A program made the translations under genes and the position numbers. From Verrucomicrobiota bacterium JB024 (GTDB lineage: Bacteria > Verrucomicrobiota > Verrucomicrobiia > Opitutales > Cerasicoccaceae), in NCBI GenBank assembly GCA_030673825.1, contig JAUTCS010000020.1, forward strand, positions 1 to 64,000: DNA of 64,000 bases, written 5' to 3'. Below the pieces are notes generated by a model. The model made no database searches, was not told the DNA's origin, and worked only from the letters and a program-made list of their open reading frames with translations. This document shows positions 19,012-27,905 of the stretch, in pieces (positions within the stretch are counted from its first letter, which is position 1; each line of letters opens with the position of its first letter).

Positions 19012-19057
19012 GCTGGTACTCCCGCCGGGAGTCGAACCCGAATCTTCGGTACCGGAA
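19012..19057 (-). repeat. tRNA-Arg(CCG) 3'-half fragment; left copy of a 46-bp direct repeat
   Basis: Read on the minus strand, 19057-19014 is the 3' part of a tRNA: anticodon loop TTCCGGT (anticodon CCG, Arg), 3' anticodon stem ACCGA, variable loop, T arm with TTCGACT loop, acceptor strand CGGGAGT, A73 and CCA. The 5' half is absent. The same 46 bp recur without mismatch at 47786-47831. Identity begins exactly at the anticodon loop, as expected for a tyrosine-integrase attachment core in a tRNA gene. Confidence 0.85.
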
Positions 19058-19062
19058 CGGGA

Positions 19063-20238
19063 TCAGAAATTGCAGAAGGAGGTAGTGTTTATCGACTTGA
19101 TAGCCATACACTCGATTTCGACTAACCATCCCGGGCGGCAAACGGGCGCCCATACGAAGGTCTTCGGAACGTGTGGATAATGCTCCTCTATGTAACGCTC
19201 CACATCAGCCGTATCCGCGATATCCCGCAGGTAGACGATCATGTGCGCCACATCCTGCATGGAGGCGTCCGCATCGTCGAGTAAGGCGATAATGTTCTCG
19301 ATGGCACGGGCAGTTTGTTTTCGGACATCGTTCAGGTGGAGGATCTGCCCCCGGTTGTCGATGCTCGCCGTCCCCGAGATGAGAATGTGCCGTCGGTCGC
19401 CAAAGTCGACACTGGTCCCGCGCTCAAAGGTCACCCCGTACTCATGGGTCGGGTTCAGGTTTTCCCGGGCCTGCAGAAACTTGATCTGTTCCGGGGCCAG
19501 ACCGCCGACCGAATAGGCATCGAGCATGACGTTCATTCGCGGGTTAGCATGCCGGCCTTCGATACCGGTGCTGGCGATGTAATGCGTCTCCGCCGTCATA
19601 CCCAGCTCGGCAAAGAAGTCTTTGCGCGCCTCAACCACTCCCTGGTAATTGAAATCCACGTCCTTGACGAAAAGCCAGGTCCGCAGGCAATCGTCCTTCA
19701 GGGAAAAGCCTTTGTCCTCCAGCTGCCTGTGGTAGGCCTTGAGGATATTCGCCGTCTGCCCGGCAGAATCGGTCACGCCGTTATTCGACACCAGCCGCGA
19801 ACTCCACAAGTGTCGGTATCCACCGCGCCTCACCAGCAACTCGTGCTCGGAAAGCGCTTCCATCTGTGGCGTCTGCTGGTTTTGGTCGTGAATGACATAA
19901 GACCAGGCCTCGACCTTGTTCGCACCCAGCGGAGGCTGCTGGACGATCGAGACCGCACACGGGTCTGAGCCACTTGGGTCAAGCGCCTGGATCAACTCCA
20001 ACGCCTCGGCCTGGTTCGCATAGTCACTGATAAAGTACCGGCTAAAGACCAGCGAACCCGGTGGTATCCCGATCTCGGCCAGGTACTGTTTCCGTGCCCG
20101 CACGATCTGCGTGATCTGTTCGGAAAAAGCTCCTGACACGCAGGGTTTTGCGAAAAGGTGCAGTTCGTCCACCTTGTTTTTCGAAAACTGCGAGACTTCC
20201 AGCTTCACGCCATCGATTGTCTTCTGTGAATATTCCAT
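19063..20238 (-). CDS. RidA/YjgF-like two-domain protein
   Basis: A 391-residue protein whose C-terminal ~130 residues fit the RidA/YjgF (Rid) fold: ILISGTASIDNRG, VRKQTARAIENIIALLDDA, and the closing VCRPGWLVEIECMAI with the family's Arg/Glu pocket residues. The N-terminal half has a weaker second copy (LVFSRYFISDYANQAE). This two-part arrangement resembles chorismatase-like and large Rid proteins, which act on enamines or chorismate, but the exact reaction cannot be assigned. It is the last gene of the iron set (di-haem oxidoreductase gene ends 18 bp upstream) and its stop codon is only 5 bp from the tRNA-derived repeat. Confidence 0.72.
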   Translation of the reverse strand: MEYSQKTIDGVKLEVSQFSKNKVDELHLFAKPCVSGAFSEQITQIVRARKQYLAEIGIPPGSLVFSRYFISDYANQAEALELIQALDPSGSDPCAVSIVQQPPLGANKVEAWSYVIHDQNQQTPQMEALSEHELLVRRGGYRHLWSSRLVSNNGVTDSAGQTANILKAYHRQLEDKGFSLKDDCLRTWLFVKDVDFNYQGVVEARKDFFAELGMTAETHYIASTGIEGRHANPRMNVMLDAYSVGGLAPEQIKFLQARENLNPTHEYGVTFERGTSVDFGDRRHILISGTASIDNRGQILHLNDVRKQTARAIENIIALLDDADASMQDVAHMIVYLRDIADTADVERYIEEHYPHVPKTFVWAPVCRPGWLVEIECMAIKSINTTSFCNF

Positions 20239-20256
20239 CGTTCCATCCCGGTGGGT

Positions 20257-21861
20257 TTAAATTGACTTTAAAAATGCAATCAGGGCTTCCCGGTCTTCCC
20301 TGGACATGTTGCGAAAGCTTTCGCGCGCCTCGAGCCCCTCGCCGTAGTGCCAGAGAATCGCCTCTTCAAAACTGCGCGCACGCAGGTCGTGCCACATGTC
20401 GGTATGGTCGGCCGTGCTCTGCATCAGCCCCCTCCCCCAAAGCGGCGGAGTCCGGAAGGTATCCCTGAAGCCATGGTTCATCGCTTTGATGCCGTGGTTG
20501 CGCTCCCGCCGGTCACTGAGCAAGCCCTCGGTGATGGGCGAGATTTCATCGATACTCGGCACGGTATAAGTCTTGCCCACGGTCTCCGTAGACTGGTGAC
20601 AGGCCATGCAATTGGCCTTGCCCATGTCGTGCATCAGCAGGTCCGTGTAGGGCCAGATTTTCTGGTTGGCGTAGCCGGGGATGACATCGGACTTACCGGT
20701 CGTCCATGAGGGGTTGTGGCAGGTCACGCACTTGGCCGCGTAGAATAATTCCTTGCCGCGCTGGACAAGCGGATGATTCAAATTGCGGGCGGCAGGCACA
20801 GCCAGACCGCTGAACCACACCTTCAGGTTTTCCAAGTCCCTCTCATCCAATTCGACCGGTTGAGGTGCGGTGAACCGACTGGTGTCGTGCCCGAGTTCCA
20901 TCTGCTTGTCGATCCATTCGCGCGAGGCAAATAAATCGGGACGGTCCTCACGGGTAATGTTCGGAACGTTCCAGATGCCATTGGCGCCGGGACCGTTCAT
21001 CAGCGTAGCACGGGTATTGTGCCAGGCGAACCGCTTCAGGTGCCTTTTGCCGTCGTACTCCTCGGTGATCCATTCGCCGTGCTGCCCTTTGATGATGCCG
21101 GGCGCGGCCTGCTGCCGCTCGTAGACGGCAATGATGTCCTCGTCGGGGATAGCATCAAGCAGACCGGTTCCATAAAGCCCGATGGTTGCCTCCAGACTGA
21201 CCATGTAGTCTTCGGGCAGGGGCAGTAATGGGTCGATCACGTCGGCATGGGGATAAATCAGCGTCCCTTCGCGCGGAGTTCCCGTGTTGTAGGGAGTCCC
21301 ATCCGGATAGGTGTTCCCGTACTCATCGACAAACTCCCGCCACTCAATATCCACACCTTTGGCCAGTGGCTCGTAGGGGGGCTCAGCAAAAAGCTGAAGC
21401 ATAAACAGGTACCCGTCGACGAGCTTCCCCTCCGGCGTATGAACCAGCACCGTGTACCCGTTGCCGAACTGCTCGCTGAAGCTCTCCACGCGCCTCCCGC
21501 GCCCGTAGTTCGGGTGGCAATTACGGCAGGAGTTGTTGACATAGAGCGGTCCCAGCCCGCCAAAGGGCGCTGCAGGATCGATAACAAAATCCGCGTCAAA
21601 AAGTGCCTCTCCCTCGGTAAATTGCTCAAGCAGCTCGGGATCGGCCTCAACCGCGGGGGCGGGCATCTCCATGCACCGGGTGGTCGTGTTAAAAACCGTC
21701 CCCATGCGCCCGCCCGAAAAATACTCTTCAGGGATACCGTCCGGGATCGCACTCACCGCGCTGTGGCCATGGAGCATCGGGCTGAGGGTCAAAAACGTCA
21801 TCACGCAGGCACCACCAGCCAGAAGCATGCGATGGGCTGAACGTGGTCTAAAAGGTTTCAT
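20257..21861 (-). CDS. Di-haem oxidoreductase (DHOR) family c-type cytochrome
   Basis: A 534-residue exported c-type cytochrome. After a signal peptide (to about residue 35) come haem motifs CRNCH (112-116), CVTCH (about 376-380) and CMACH (about 414-418). The context GGLGPLYVNNSCRNCH is diagnostic for the DHOR family, distantly related to MauG and cytochrome c peroxidases. ATG at 21859-21861 has an AGGAAG Shine-Dalgarno 6 nt upstream and is preferred over the GTG six codons earlier. DHOR genes commonly sit with imelysin genes in iron-regulated sets, as here. It may oxidise iron or a thiol partner in the periplasm. Confidence 0.9.
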   Translation of the reverse strand: MKPFRPRSAHRMLLAGGACVMTFLTLSPMLHGHSAVSAIPDGIPEEYFSGGRMGTVFNTTTRCMEMPAPAVEADPELLEQFTEGEALFDADFVIDPAAPFGGLGPLYVNNSCRNCHPNYGRGRRVESFSEQFGNGYTVLVHTPEGKLVDGYLFMLQLFAEPPYEPLAKGVDIEWREFVDEYGNTYPDGTPYNTGTPREGTLIYPHADVIDPLLPLPEDYMVSLEATIGLYGTGLLDAIPDEDIIAVYERQQAAPGIIKGQHGEWITEEYDGKRHLKRFAWHNTRATLMNGPGANGIWNVPNITREDRPDLFASREWIDKQMELGHDTSRFTAPQPVELDERDLENLKVWFSGLAVPAARNLNHPLVQRGKELFYAAKCVTCHNPSWTTGKSDVIPGYANQKIWPYTDLLMHDMGKANCMACHQSTETVGKTYTVPSIDEISPITEGLLSDRRERNHGIKAMNHGFRDTFRTPPLWGRGLMQSTADHTDMWHDLRARSFEEAILWHYGEGLEARESFRNMSREDREALIAFLKSI

Positions 21862-21922
21862 CTCGTTCTTCCTGTTCACTGTCGAATATCTTCTAAATTC
21901 ACATCGGTTCTGCTGCTAAGAC

Positions 21923-23098
21923 TTATTGAACATAGGCCGCATACGGGCGGGTGGCCGGGTCGAGCACAACCATGGGGTTTGCTGCCGCCAGGCGGGCGTT
22001 CAGCTTGTCCAGTTCACCCTCGACCACACGCAGGGCCAGGTCCTGTTCTTCTTCAGAGAGATCCTGAGAGTCGCGGGCCACCTTGATCCGGTACTCGCAG
22101 TGGGCGATGGATATGCGGATGAGGCGGTCGAGCGCCTCGTCGTGTTCGGCGACCAGATCGGAAATAGACCGCTCGCGGAAGCCTTCGACTCCGCCGAGGT
22201 AACCGTTCTCGAAGCTCTTAACCTGGTTGAGCAAATCATCGTAGGGCGCAATACGATCCCAGTAGGCATCCGGGGCCTTCTCAAGATTGTCGCGCAGTTC
22301 ACCCACCTGCGGCATGATGTCTTCGACCGCACCACCAAGATCCTGAATGGCCTCCTGTAGCGTCACCGAGACAGAAGCGTAGACACCGCCAGGAACGCCG
22401 GGATACTTTACCTCATACGCATACCCCAGATGGTGCTTAAAGCCGCCAGCCTCAAGGATGACCAGTTTGTCCTTGGGCATGTTATCTGTGCCCCGCCAGG
22501 CTGCCTCGAAGTCTATGCTGTCCTGTACCAGCGCATCGGTAACCACAGTGAGATAAACCCGCTCCGCCGGGGTCATCGTTGCCACCTTGCGCGGCTGGCC
22601 GTTACGGAACAACAGGTACTGCGCCGTATAGAGCCCGCGCAGCCCCGAGAAGTGCTCCTCCCGCAAGGTCCGCGCATCAAGTGTGAGTTCACCGGTTTCG
22701 ATCTCGTCGATCAGGTGCTCAACTAGAACCGTTTCTGTGGGCCAGGTCGCCAGGCGCTTGTGGTAATCATACTGCGTCGCCGGGCCAAACTGAAAGGCCA
22801 CGTCCTGCATCCAACTGCCATAGGCCTTGAGCCATGCCTGCGCGGCGGCATCCAGGTTTTGCTGAGTAGGTTCAGCCTGCAACTGCGCAGCGGCGGCATT
22901 TAATGCTTCCATCTCGGCAGCAATCAACTCCAGGGTCTTCAGCACGGCGTTATCCACGTAATCCACCATGACCGCCTCCGCCGCCCTGCCCCGCAGGTAT
23001 TGCTGCACACCGGGGTGGCGATAGGTAAAGAGCCCCCCGAGGCCAATCGCCACGATCAGTACGAGTAAACCGATGAGTAAGATAAAACGCCGAGACAT
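21923..23098 (-). CDS. Imelysin-family periplasmic protein (first-type, membrane-anchored)
   Basis: A 391-residue imelysin (peptidase M75-like) protein with an N-terminal signal/anchor (ILLIGLLVLIVAIGLGG). Signatures include AWLKAYGSWMQDVAFQFG and the GxHxxE-like LREEHFSGLRGLYTAQYLLF segment in the two-helix-bundle repeats. Imelysins such as IrpA and EfeO/EfeM are periplasmic iron-related proteins rather than proven proteases. The ATG at 23096-23098 begins the signal; the frame extends 37 codons upstream without conservation. It is co-directional with the second imelysin and the di-haem cytochrome. Confidence 0.85.
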   Translation of the reverse strand: MSRRFILLIGLLVLIVAIGLGGLFTYRHPGVQQYLRGRAAEAVMVDYVDNAVLKTLELIAAEMEALNAAAAQLQAEPTQQNLDAAAQAWLKAYGSWMQDVAFQFGPATQYDYHKRLATWPTETVLVEHLIDEIETGELTLDARTLREEHFSGLRGLYTAQYLLFRNGQPRKVATMTPAERVYLTVVTDALVQDSIDFEAAWRGTDNMPKDKLVILEAGGFKHHLGYAYEVKYPGVPGGVYASVSVTLQEAIQDLGGAVEDIMPQVGELRDNLEKAPDAYWDRIAPYDDLLNQVKSFENGYLGGVEGFRERSISDLVAEHDEALDRLIRISIAHCEYRIKVARDSQDLSEEEQDLALRVVEGELDKLNARLAAANPMVVLDPATRPYAAYVQ

Positions 23099-23162
23099 GT
23101 TCGCTCCGTTGATTCTGTGTGCGTGGTTTAAAATTCTGAATGAAGGGCTCAAAAACGAAAGG

Positions 23163-24275
23163 TTACTGGGTGGCTGCCGCCATGGACTGCGGGGCCGGTG
23201 AATAGACATCCAACTCCAGTACGAGGGAAGCCTCCACCAATTGGTCCTGCAGCGTCTGCAACTGCCGGTAGAGCGGCTTCAGCACCCGGGGATTTTTTTT
23301 CAGTTCGTCTTCCAGCTGCACACCATCGCCATCGAACCCGGCAAGGGTGACATCGATTTTGTCGAGCTGTTTAACAATGGCCTTGGCCAGGACCGGACTG
23401 CGCTTTTCGACCAGGCCATCCCTCGTCGCGACCAACGTAACAACGCTGGTATCGCCCCCGCCGGTGATGATCAACCGCAGTCCCGCCAGCGTGGCCTGCA
23501 AACCTGCCCGGGTGTTCCCGCTACGCCAAGCCTCCAGATTCTCAGGCTTGACCGCATCCTGAAAGTAGCCGCTGGGCACGCTGATGCGGTCCCGCAGCAT
23601 CTGCTCGGTCGCGTTCAGAGTCTGGGTAAAGACGACGCTCAACGCATCCGCCGGGATGAGGAACGGCTCTCCGTTTCCGGCGGCGACAAGCTCCGCCCCG
23701 TAGGTCGCGTCCCACTCTTGTTTCATGGCTGACGTCAGGCGGGCAATTTCAGCGGTTAACGAGTGTAAATGCGCACAGCGGCCCGGTGTGGTGGCGGCTG
23801 CCGCATCCCGGGGAGTGAAAAGCAGATACTCGATGGCTGCATAACCGCGCTGCTCCACCTGTTTGAGCAGATCGCTCAGGTCCGGCGACTCCACGGCGGC
23901 ATCCAGCACCACGGCGTTGACCTGCCACTTGCCGATAAGACGATCCAGCTTCTTACCAGGGCCAAAGAGGAAAGGCGCTGCCTGTCGCCACGCGAGATAG
24001 GCCTCCGTCCAGGCGGCACGAGCCCGGGTAAGGGTCTGAAGGTCTGGTTTCTCGCATAACTGATTCACCGCTGCTTCCAGCCGGACTGCCGTGTTCGCCA
24101 CCTGAGCCAAACACGGCTGGGCAGCGTCATTGACCAGTGCAGCGAGCACCTCCGGCTCCGTCGGCTGGGCTCGGCAAACCCCACCCAGCAACACAGGCAT
24201 GACCAGCGCCATCAAGGCCAAGTTACGCCATCCGCCTGTGCGGAAAAGTCGGTTGCCGCTTATGCTTTCTCGCAT
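23163..24275 (-). CDS. Imelysin-family periplasmic protein (second copy)
   Basis: A 370-residue imelysin-like protein. After a signal peptide (ALMALVMPVLLGGVCRAQ, ending near residue 37) it has the family segments TRARAAWTEAYLAWRQAAPFLFG and QRGYAAIEYLLFTP, corresponding to the first copy's AWLKAYGSW and GLYTAQYLLF. First gene of the iron set downstream of a Fur-like site at 24491. The open frame runs 99 codons further upstream, but that stretch has no signal or family similarity, so ATG 24275 is chosen even though its Shine-Dalgarno is weak. Confidence 0.85.
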   Translation of the reverse strand: MRESISGNRLFRTGGWRNLALMALVMPVLLGGVCRAQPTEPEVLAALVNDAAQPCLAQVANTAVRLEAAVNQLCEKPDLQTLTRARAAWTEAYLAWRQAAPFLFGPGKKLDRLIGKWQVNAVVLDAAVESPDLSDLLKQVEQRGYAAIEYLLFTPRDAAAATTPGRCAHLHSLTAEIARLTSAMKQEWDATYGAELVAAGNGEPFLIPADALSVVFTQTLNATEQMLRDRISVPSGYFQDAVKPENLEAWRSGNTRAGLQATLAGLRLIITGGGDTSVVTLVATRDGLVEKRSPVLAKAIVKQLDKIDVTLAGFDGDGVQLEDELKKNPRVLKPLYRQLQTLQDQLVEASLVLELDVYSPAPQSMAAATQ

Positions 24276-24591
24276 CACTTTGAGGAAAAGGTTCGTCTTA
24301 CTCGTGCGAGTCACGCGCGAGAATGCCAACGGAACCTTGGGCACATCCTTCTCCGTACCCCTCGCCGGACCGCTCTCCCCGTACACAACCGAAATTGCAG
24401 CCGGACCTGGACGCAGTTGGTCTGCACTTGTCGCTAAGCCCCCCTTGGCAAATCGCGAGGATCCGCCTCTACGGACAATGCTACCATTAAGAGACTGAGA
24501 CTCAATACCCGTTAAGCCTGTCGCAATCCTTAGAAGAGCCCCTGGGGCTTTGGTTAAGCTAACCTTATTCACAATAAAAAAAATCCTCTCT
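24276..24591 (-). other. 316-bp intergenic region upstream of the imelysin-DHOR set
   Basis: Non-coding spacer between FTR1 and the imelysin genes. It holds a Fur-like site (24491-24509) and two small adjacent hairpins (GGTTA-agc-TAACC at 24552-24564 and an AGCCC/GGGCT stem near 24538-24550) that could end the FTR1 transcript. The open frame across it on the minus strand is not supported as coding. Confidence 0.6.
24491..24509. promoter_or_regulatory. Fur-box-like site upstream of the imelysin-DHOR set
   Basis: The 19-mer starting GAGACTGAGACTCAATA matches 13 of 19 positions of the classical Fur box. It also resembles the sites at 42657 and 42716 (15/19 identity to the first of these). Its place upstream of iron-type genes supports iron control, but no binding evidence exists. 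Confidence 0.4.
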
Positions 24592-25800
24592 TCAGGCCTC
24601 CTGTGGGCTCTGTCGCCGCGCGGTGCCGCTTCGTTTCCACTTCAGCCACAACCATCCGGTCGGGATCGTTGCCAGCACGAGCGCTTGGCCGATCATGGTT
24701 TCCCGGGTCGGGAAGATCCCCAACAGGCTCATCATGGGCCAGCCTTCCAAACTCGTTGTGTGAATCAGACCCGCGACCTGCAACTCCAGGATACCCTGCC
24801 CGACGAAGACGAAAGCCATGGCGAACAATAGCACCGCAGTAGCCCCGAAAAACAGCCGCAACGGCAGGCGAATCGACGCCAGTCGCACAACGCCGTACAC
24901 GAGCACAAGTCCGACTGTGGCCAGTCCGACCCCGGCCCAGATCGCATTCTGCTGCCCGGAGGAACCCGCTATGAGCGCCTGATAGAACAGAATCGTTTCG
25001 GCCCCTTCCCGAAAGACAGCGAGAAAGGCGACAAAGCCCAACGCAAAAAGGCTCCCCTCACCGATGGCTTTGTCCATCTTCTCCTTCACAAAAGCCTGCC
25101 AGCGGTCGGCGTCTTTTTTTGCCGTCAGCCAATAGCTGACGTAGATCAATACCATGGCGGCGATCAGCATGGTCACCCCTTCGAGCATCTCGCGGTTCGC
25201 GCCACTGGCCTGAATCACGCTGTCGAGGAGCCACGCGGCCAGCACACTGGCCAGCAACGCCAGCCCGCAGCCCCACCAGATCACCTTGACCTTGTCGGAG
25301 AAGCCGGAACGGCGCAGGTAGGCCACGAGGGCGGCCACCACCAGCATGGCCTCGATCCCCTCTCGGAAGAGGATCAGAAAGGACTGGACAGTCTTGCCCC
25401 AGAAGCTGGGCATCTCCCCGCCACTGGAGTAATGCACCACCGCGTAGTCGAGGTCGCCTTTCAAGCCATCCCAGGATTTCTGGAGTTGCTCCTTGGGCTT
25501 GCCGCTCATGCTCTGGCTGATCATCAGGCTGAAGCCGCTCTCGATCTTGAGCAGCAGGGATGAGTTCTTCAGATTCAGCGTAAACTCCATCCCGCTACCT
25601 TCGAAGATATCGAAGTACAGCCGCGAAAACTCGTTGCCGGTCTCCACCGTGTTTGCCGGGGTGTAGGCATCGATCGCAGCGTCCCCGCGCTCGACAATAG
25701 CCTGCACGACCGGTGCGTAATCCTCGGTCAGCCCCTGCTCGGCAAAAACCCATGCCGGCAGCAGTGCACACACTAGTAAAAAGAGTACCCTCGTATTCAT
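24592..25800 (-). CDS. FTR1-family iron permease
   Basis: A 402-residue protein: signal peptide (VLFLLVCALLPAWVFAEQ), a ~100-residue periplasmic N-terminal domain, then the FTR1 permease with seven predicted membrane segments. The two REGxE iron-conducting motifs are present, REGIEA (146-151) and REGAET (264-269). FTR1/EfeU-type permeases import ferric iron with a periplasmic oxidase or imelysin partner, and the two imelysins and di-haem cytochrome follow directly. ATG at 25798-25800 has GAGGA 8 nt upstream and is preferred over the ATG at 25815, which overlaps the transglutaminase stop. Confidence 0.92.
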   Translation of the reverse strand: MNTRVLFLLVCALLPAWVFAEQGLTEDYAPVVQAIVERGDAAIDAYTPANTVETGNEFSRLYFDIFEGSGMEFTLNLKNSSLLLKIESGFSLMISQSMSGKPKEQLQKSWDGLKGDLDYAVVHYSSGGEMPSFWGKTVQSFLILFREGIEAMLVVAALVAYLRRSGFSDKVKVIWWGCGLALLASVLAAWLLDSVIQASGANREMLEGVTMLIAAMVLIYVSYWLTAKKDADRWQAFVKEKMDKAIGEGSLFALGFVAFLAVFREGAETILFYQALIAGSSGQQNAIWAGVGLATVGLVLVYGVVRLASIRLPLRLFFGATAVLLFAMAFVFVGQGILELQVAGLIHTTSLEGWPMMSLLGIFPTRETMIGQALVLATIPTGWLWLKWKRSGTARRQSPQEA

Positions 25801-25811
25801 AGCAAACGTCC

Positions 25812-27905
25812 TCATGTCATCGCGATAAAGCGGTCCACCTGTCGCCGGAGGGCGGCAACTGCCTCGGGTGAGGCCGTCCCGCCGTAACGAATATCTATAT
25901 AACGCCCGATCACGTCACCGAGCGCTCCGGCCAGCTCGGGTCGCTCGTGGCTGGCCCGATTCAGAAAATTGCGCGGGCACTCCTGCGGACTTTTGGGTAG
26001 GCCCAGCTTGCTCAGGCGCTGACAGAACCGCCCCCAAACCTCCGTCACCGGGTCGGTACGTGCGCGACCGCGCCACCAGGCCACGCCCAGGTACAGGCAA
26101 AGTAAGCCAAGCACACCGAGCGCCGCCCCGATCATCAGGTCCAGCCAATTGGTCTTTTCCAGTCCAATCCCTTCCATCAGGTCCGTCTGACGGTCGGGGT
26201 CGTAGCGGATAACCCATTTCTGCAAGCCGCCAAAGAGCGAGGCGAAACTCGGAATGTCCCAGCGCTTGCCTTCGTGACTCTCGGGGGACTTGTCGCCCGC
26301 GTCCTTCGCCACCGTCTGCTTGACCGGAGGCGGCGCAGCTTCCTCGGCCTGCTGAACTTCAATCTCGTTATTTCCGGCCTTGGGCTCGTCTTCCTGCACC
26401 ACCGCTTCTTTCTTTTCCGGCGGCAGGACAATGTCTTTGGGCTCAACCCGGCTCCAACCCTCGCCGTCTTTCCAGATTTCCACCCAGGCGTGGGCATCAG
26501 CTCGCTTCACGATCACAAAGTTTGTCAGGGCGACAATCGTCCCCCCACGATAGCCGCTGACCAAGCGGGCCGGAATGCCCGCTGCGCGCATGAGCATGGC
26601 GAAGCTCCCGGCCAGGTATTCGGCTCCGCCCTTTTTCTCGTCGAAGAAATACCGGTCCAGCATATCCGAGCCGGCCGGAACCATCGTGCCCGCGTCAAAT
26701 TGGTAACCTCCAGTGGCGAGCAGGTTGAAAGCCTGCAAAACGATCTCGTCGGGTTCGTGGTACGTCTCGGCCAACTCCTGCCCGAGGGCACGCAGCCGCG
26801 GATTCGTCCCTTCCGGCCAGGCCAGGCCACGCTCCCGCTGCTCGTCGGTCAGCTTCGAGCCGATGCCGTACTCCAGGTAGGCGACCATGGGAAATTTCGG
26901 CTCCTGGTCGTCGATCTCACGGATACTCAGCAACTGAAACTCGTCGGAGATAAACGCCTCCGGCGCGGGAGCAGCTGGCACATCCAGCCCGTAGAGCCAG
27001 CGTCCGCCGTTGGGCATGACGCGCAGGGTGTAGCGCACCGGGTGCGCCTTCCAACGCAGCTCACGGTCGAGGGCGGGCTTTGAGCGGATGGCCCGCTGCA
27101 GCAGCCGGGTGCGGTCGTCCCAGTCATCGGGCAGAGTCCAGTTCACGCCATCAAAATCCCAGAACACCGGACCGCGCCAGTACAGGGAGCTTTTAAAGGG
27201 CACCGCCCCCTCGAACTCAGCCACCAGCACGTTGTCGTTATCCTGGCTGGCCTTTGAGATGCCCCCCGGCTGGAGCGACATGGCCTTACCGTAGTCACCG
27301 GCGTCCCGGCTGATCATGGCCTTGACCGGCAGCCCAAAGGCCAGCCCGATGTCCCAGAGCGGCCCCGGGATGCGCGGGAAGGTCAGAAACAGCAGCAGCA
27401 TGACCGGCAACCCGAGCAGAAACAACTGCCCGGCGCGGCGGAGCAGAAACTTCGGAGTCAACACTGCCGGGTCGCCGTGAATCGCCACCAGCGAGATCGT
27501 CAGAGTAAAGATGACGACCAGCATGTGAGCGAGGCTCCAGAGGTTTTCCCAATACAGAGCACCCACAGCAGCTAAAATGACCGCCGCGAAAATCAGCAGC
27601 AGGTAATCGCGACGGCTGCGCGACTCGCCCCACTTCAGGAATACCACCGCAATGAAAAAGCTGAGCACGGATTTACCTCCGAACCAACTCTCGAAGCTGA
27701 ACCAAATACCGACAGCCGTCGCCCCTAGCAGCAGGACCGACACTGCCCGCCCGTACCATCGGCGACGCAACGGGATGACGTAGTGCAGCACCCCACCGGC
27801 CACCGCGATCCCCGTCACCCAAACCGGTAGGCTCAGCAGGCTCGGCAGCGCGGCCAGGACCAGGGTCAGCAGAACCCAGTGGCGGTAATGGTTGGGCGGG
27901 TTCAT
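25812..27905 (-). CDS. DUF3488/transglutaminase-fold membrane protein (TgpA-like), probably catalytically inactive
   Basis: A 697-residue protein: several N-terminal membrane segments (DUF3488, ~residues 8-200), a periplasmic transglutaminase-like domain (~370-500), and a C-terminal membrane segment near 605 followed by a DUF4129-like tail. The catalytic triad is altered: the alignment position of the nucleophile in the usual GxCxxxA block reads GGAEYLAGSFA, so the Cys is Ala428; the His is retained (DAHAWVE, His472); the Asp position reads VEPK (Glu488). The gene overlaps DUF58 by 4 bp and is followed by FTR1. TgpA-type proteins normally pair with a MoxR ATPase and DUF58 protein, as here. 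Confidence 0.88.
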   Translation of the reverse strand: MNPPNHYRHWVLLTLVLAALPSLLSLPVWVTGIAVAGGVLHYVIPLRRRWYGRAVSVLLLGATAVGIWFSFESWFGGKSVLSFFIAVVFLKWGESRSRRDYLLLIFAAVILAAVGALYWENLWSLAHMLVVIFTLTISLVAIHGDPAVLTPKFLLRRAGQLFLLGLPVMLLLFLTFPRIPGPLWDIGLAFGLPVKAMISRDAGDYGKAMSLQPGGISKASQDNDNVLVAEFEGAVPFKSSLYWRGPVFWDFDGVNWTLPDDWDDRTRLLQRAIRSKPALDRELRWKAHPVRYTLRVMPNGGRWLYGLDVPAAPAPEAFISDEFQLLSIREIDDQEPKFPMVAYLEYGIGSKLTDEQRERGLAWPEGTNPRLRALGQELAETYHEPDEIVLQAFNLLATGGYQFDAGTMVPAGSDMLDRYFFDEKKGGAEYLAGSFAMLMRAAGIPARLVSGYRGGTIVALTNFVIVKRADAHAWVEIWKDGEGWSRVEPKDIVLPPEKKEAVVQEDEPKAGNNEIEVQQAEEAAPPPVKQTVAKDAGDKSPESHEGKRWDIPSFASLFGGLQKWVIRYDPDRQTDLMEGIGLEKTNWLDLMIGAALGVLGLLCLYLGVAWWRGRARTDPVTEVWGRFCQRLSKLGLPKSPQECPRNFLNRASHERPELAGALGDVIGRYIDIRYGGTASPEAVAALRRQVDRFIAMT

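Noticed and set aside
19012-19057. The repeat as the 3' end of tmRNA or of a tRNA with a long variable arm (Ser/Leu)
   Set aside because: The apparent variable-arm hairpin is the anticodon stem-loop of tRNA-Arg(CCG). tmRNA would need U at the position pairing with G3, and no tag-coding region is present.
18983-19180. Small plus-strand frames at 18,983 and 47,652 encoding near-identical LPPGVEPESSVP peptides
   Set aside because: They are translations of the tRNA-Arg fragment on the opposite strand. Such tRNA-antisense frames are a known source of false proteins, and nothing else supports them as genes.
24276-24572. N-terminal extension of the second imelysin to 24,572
   Set aside because: The extra 99 codons have no signal peptide, no conserved pattern, and overlap the Fur-like site and hairpins.
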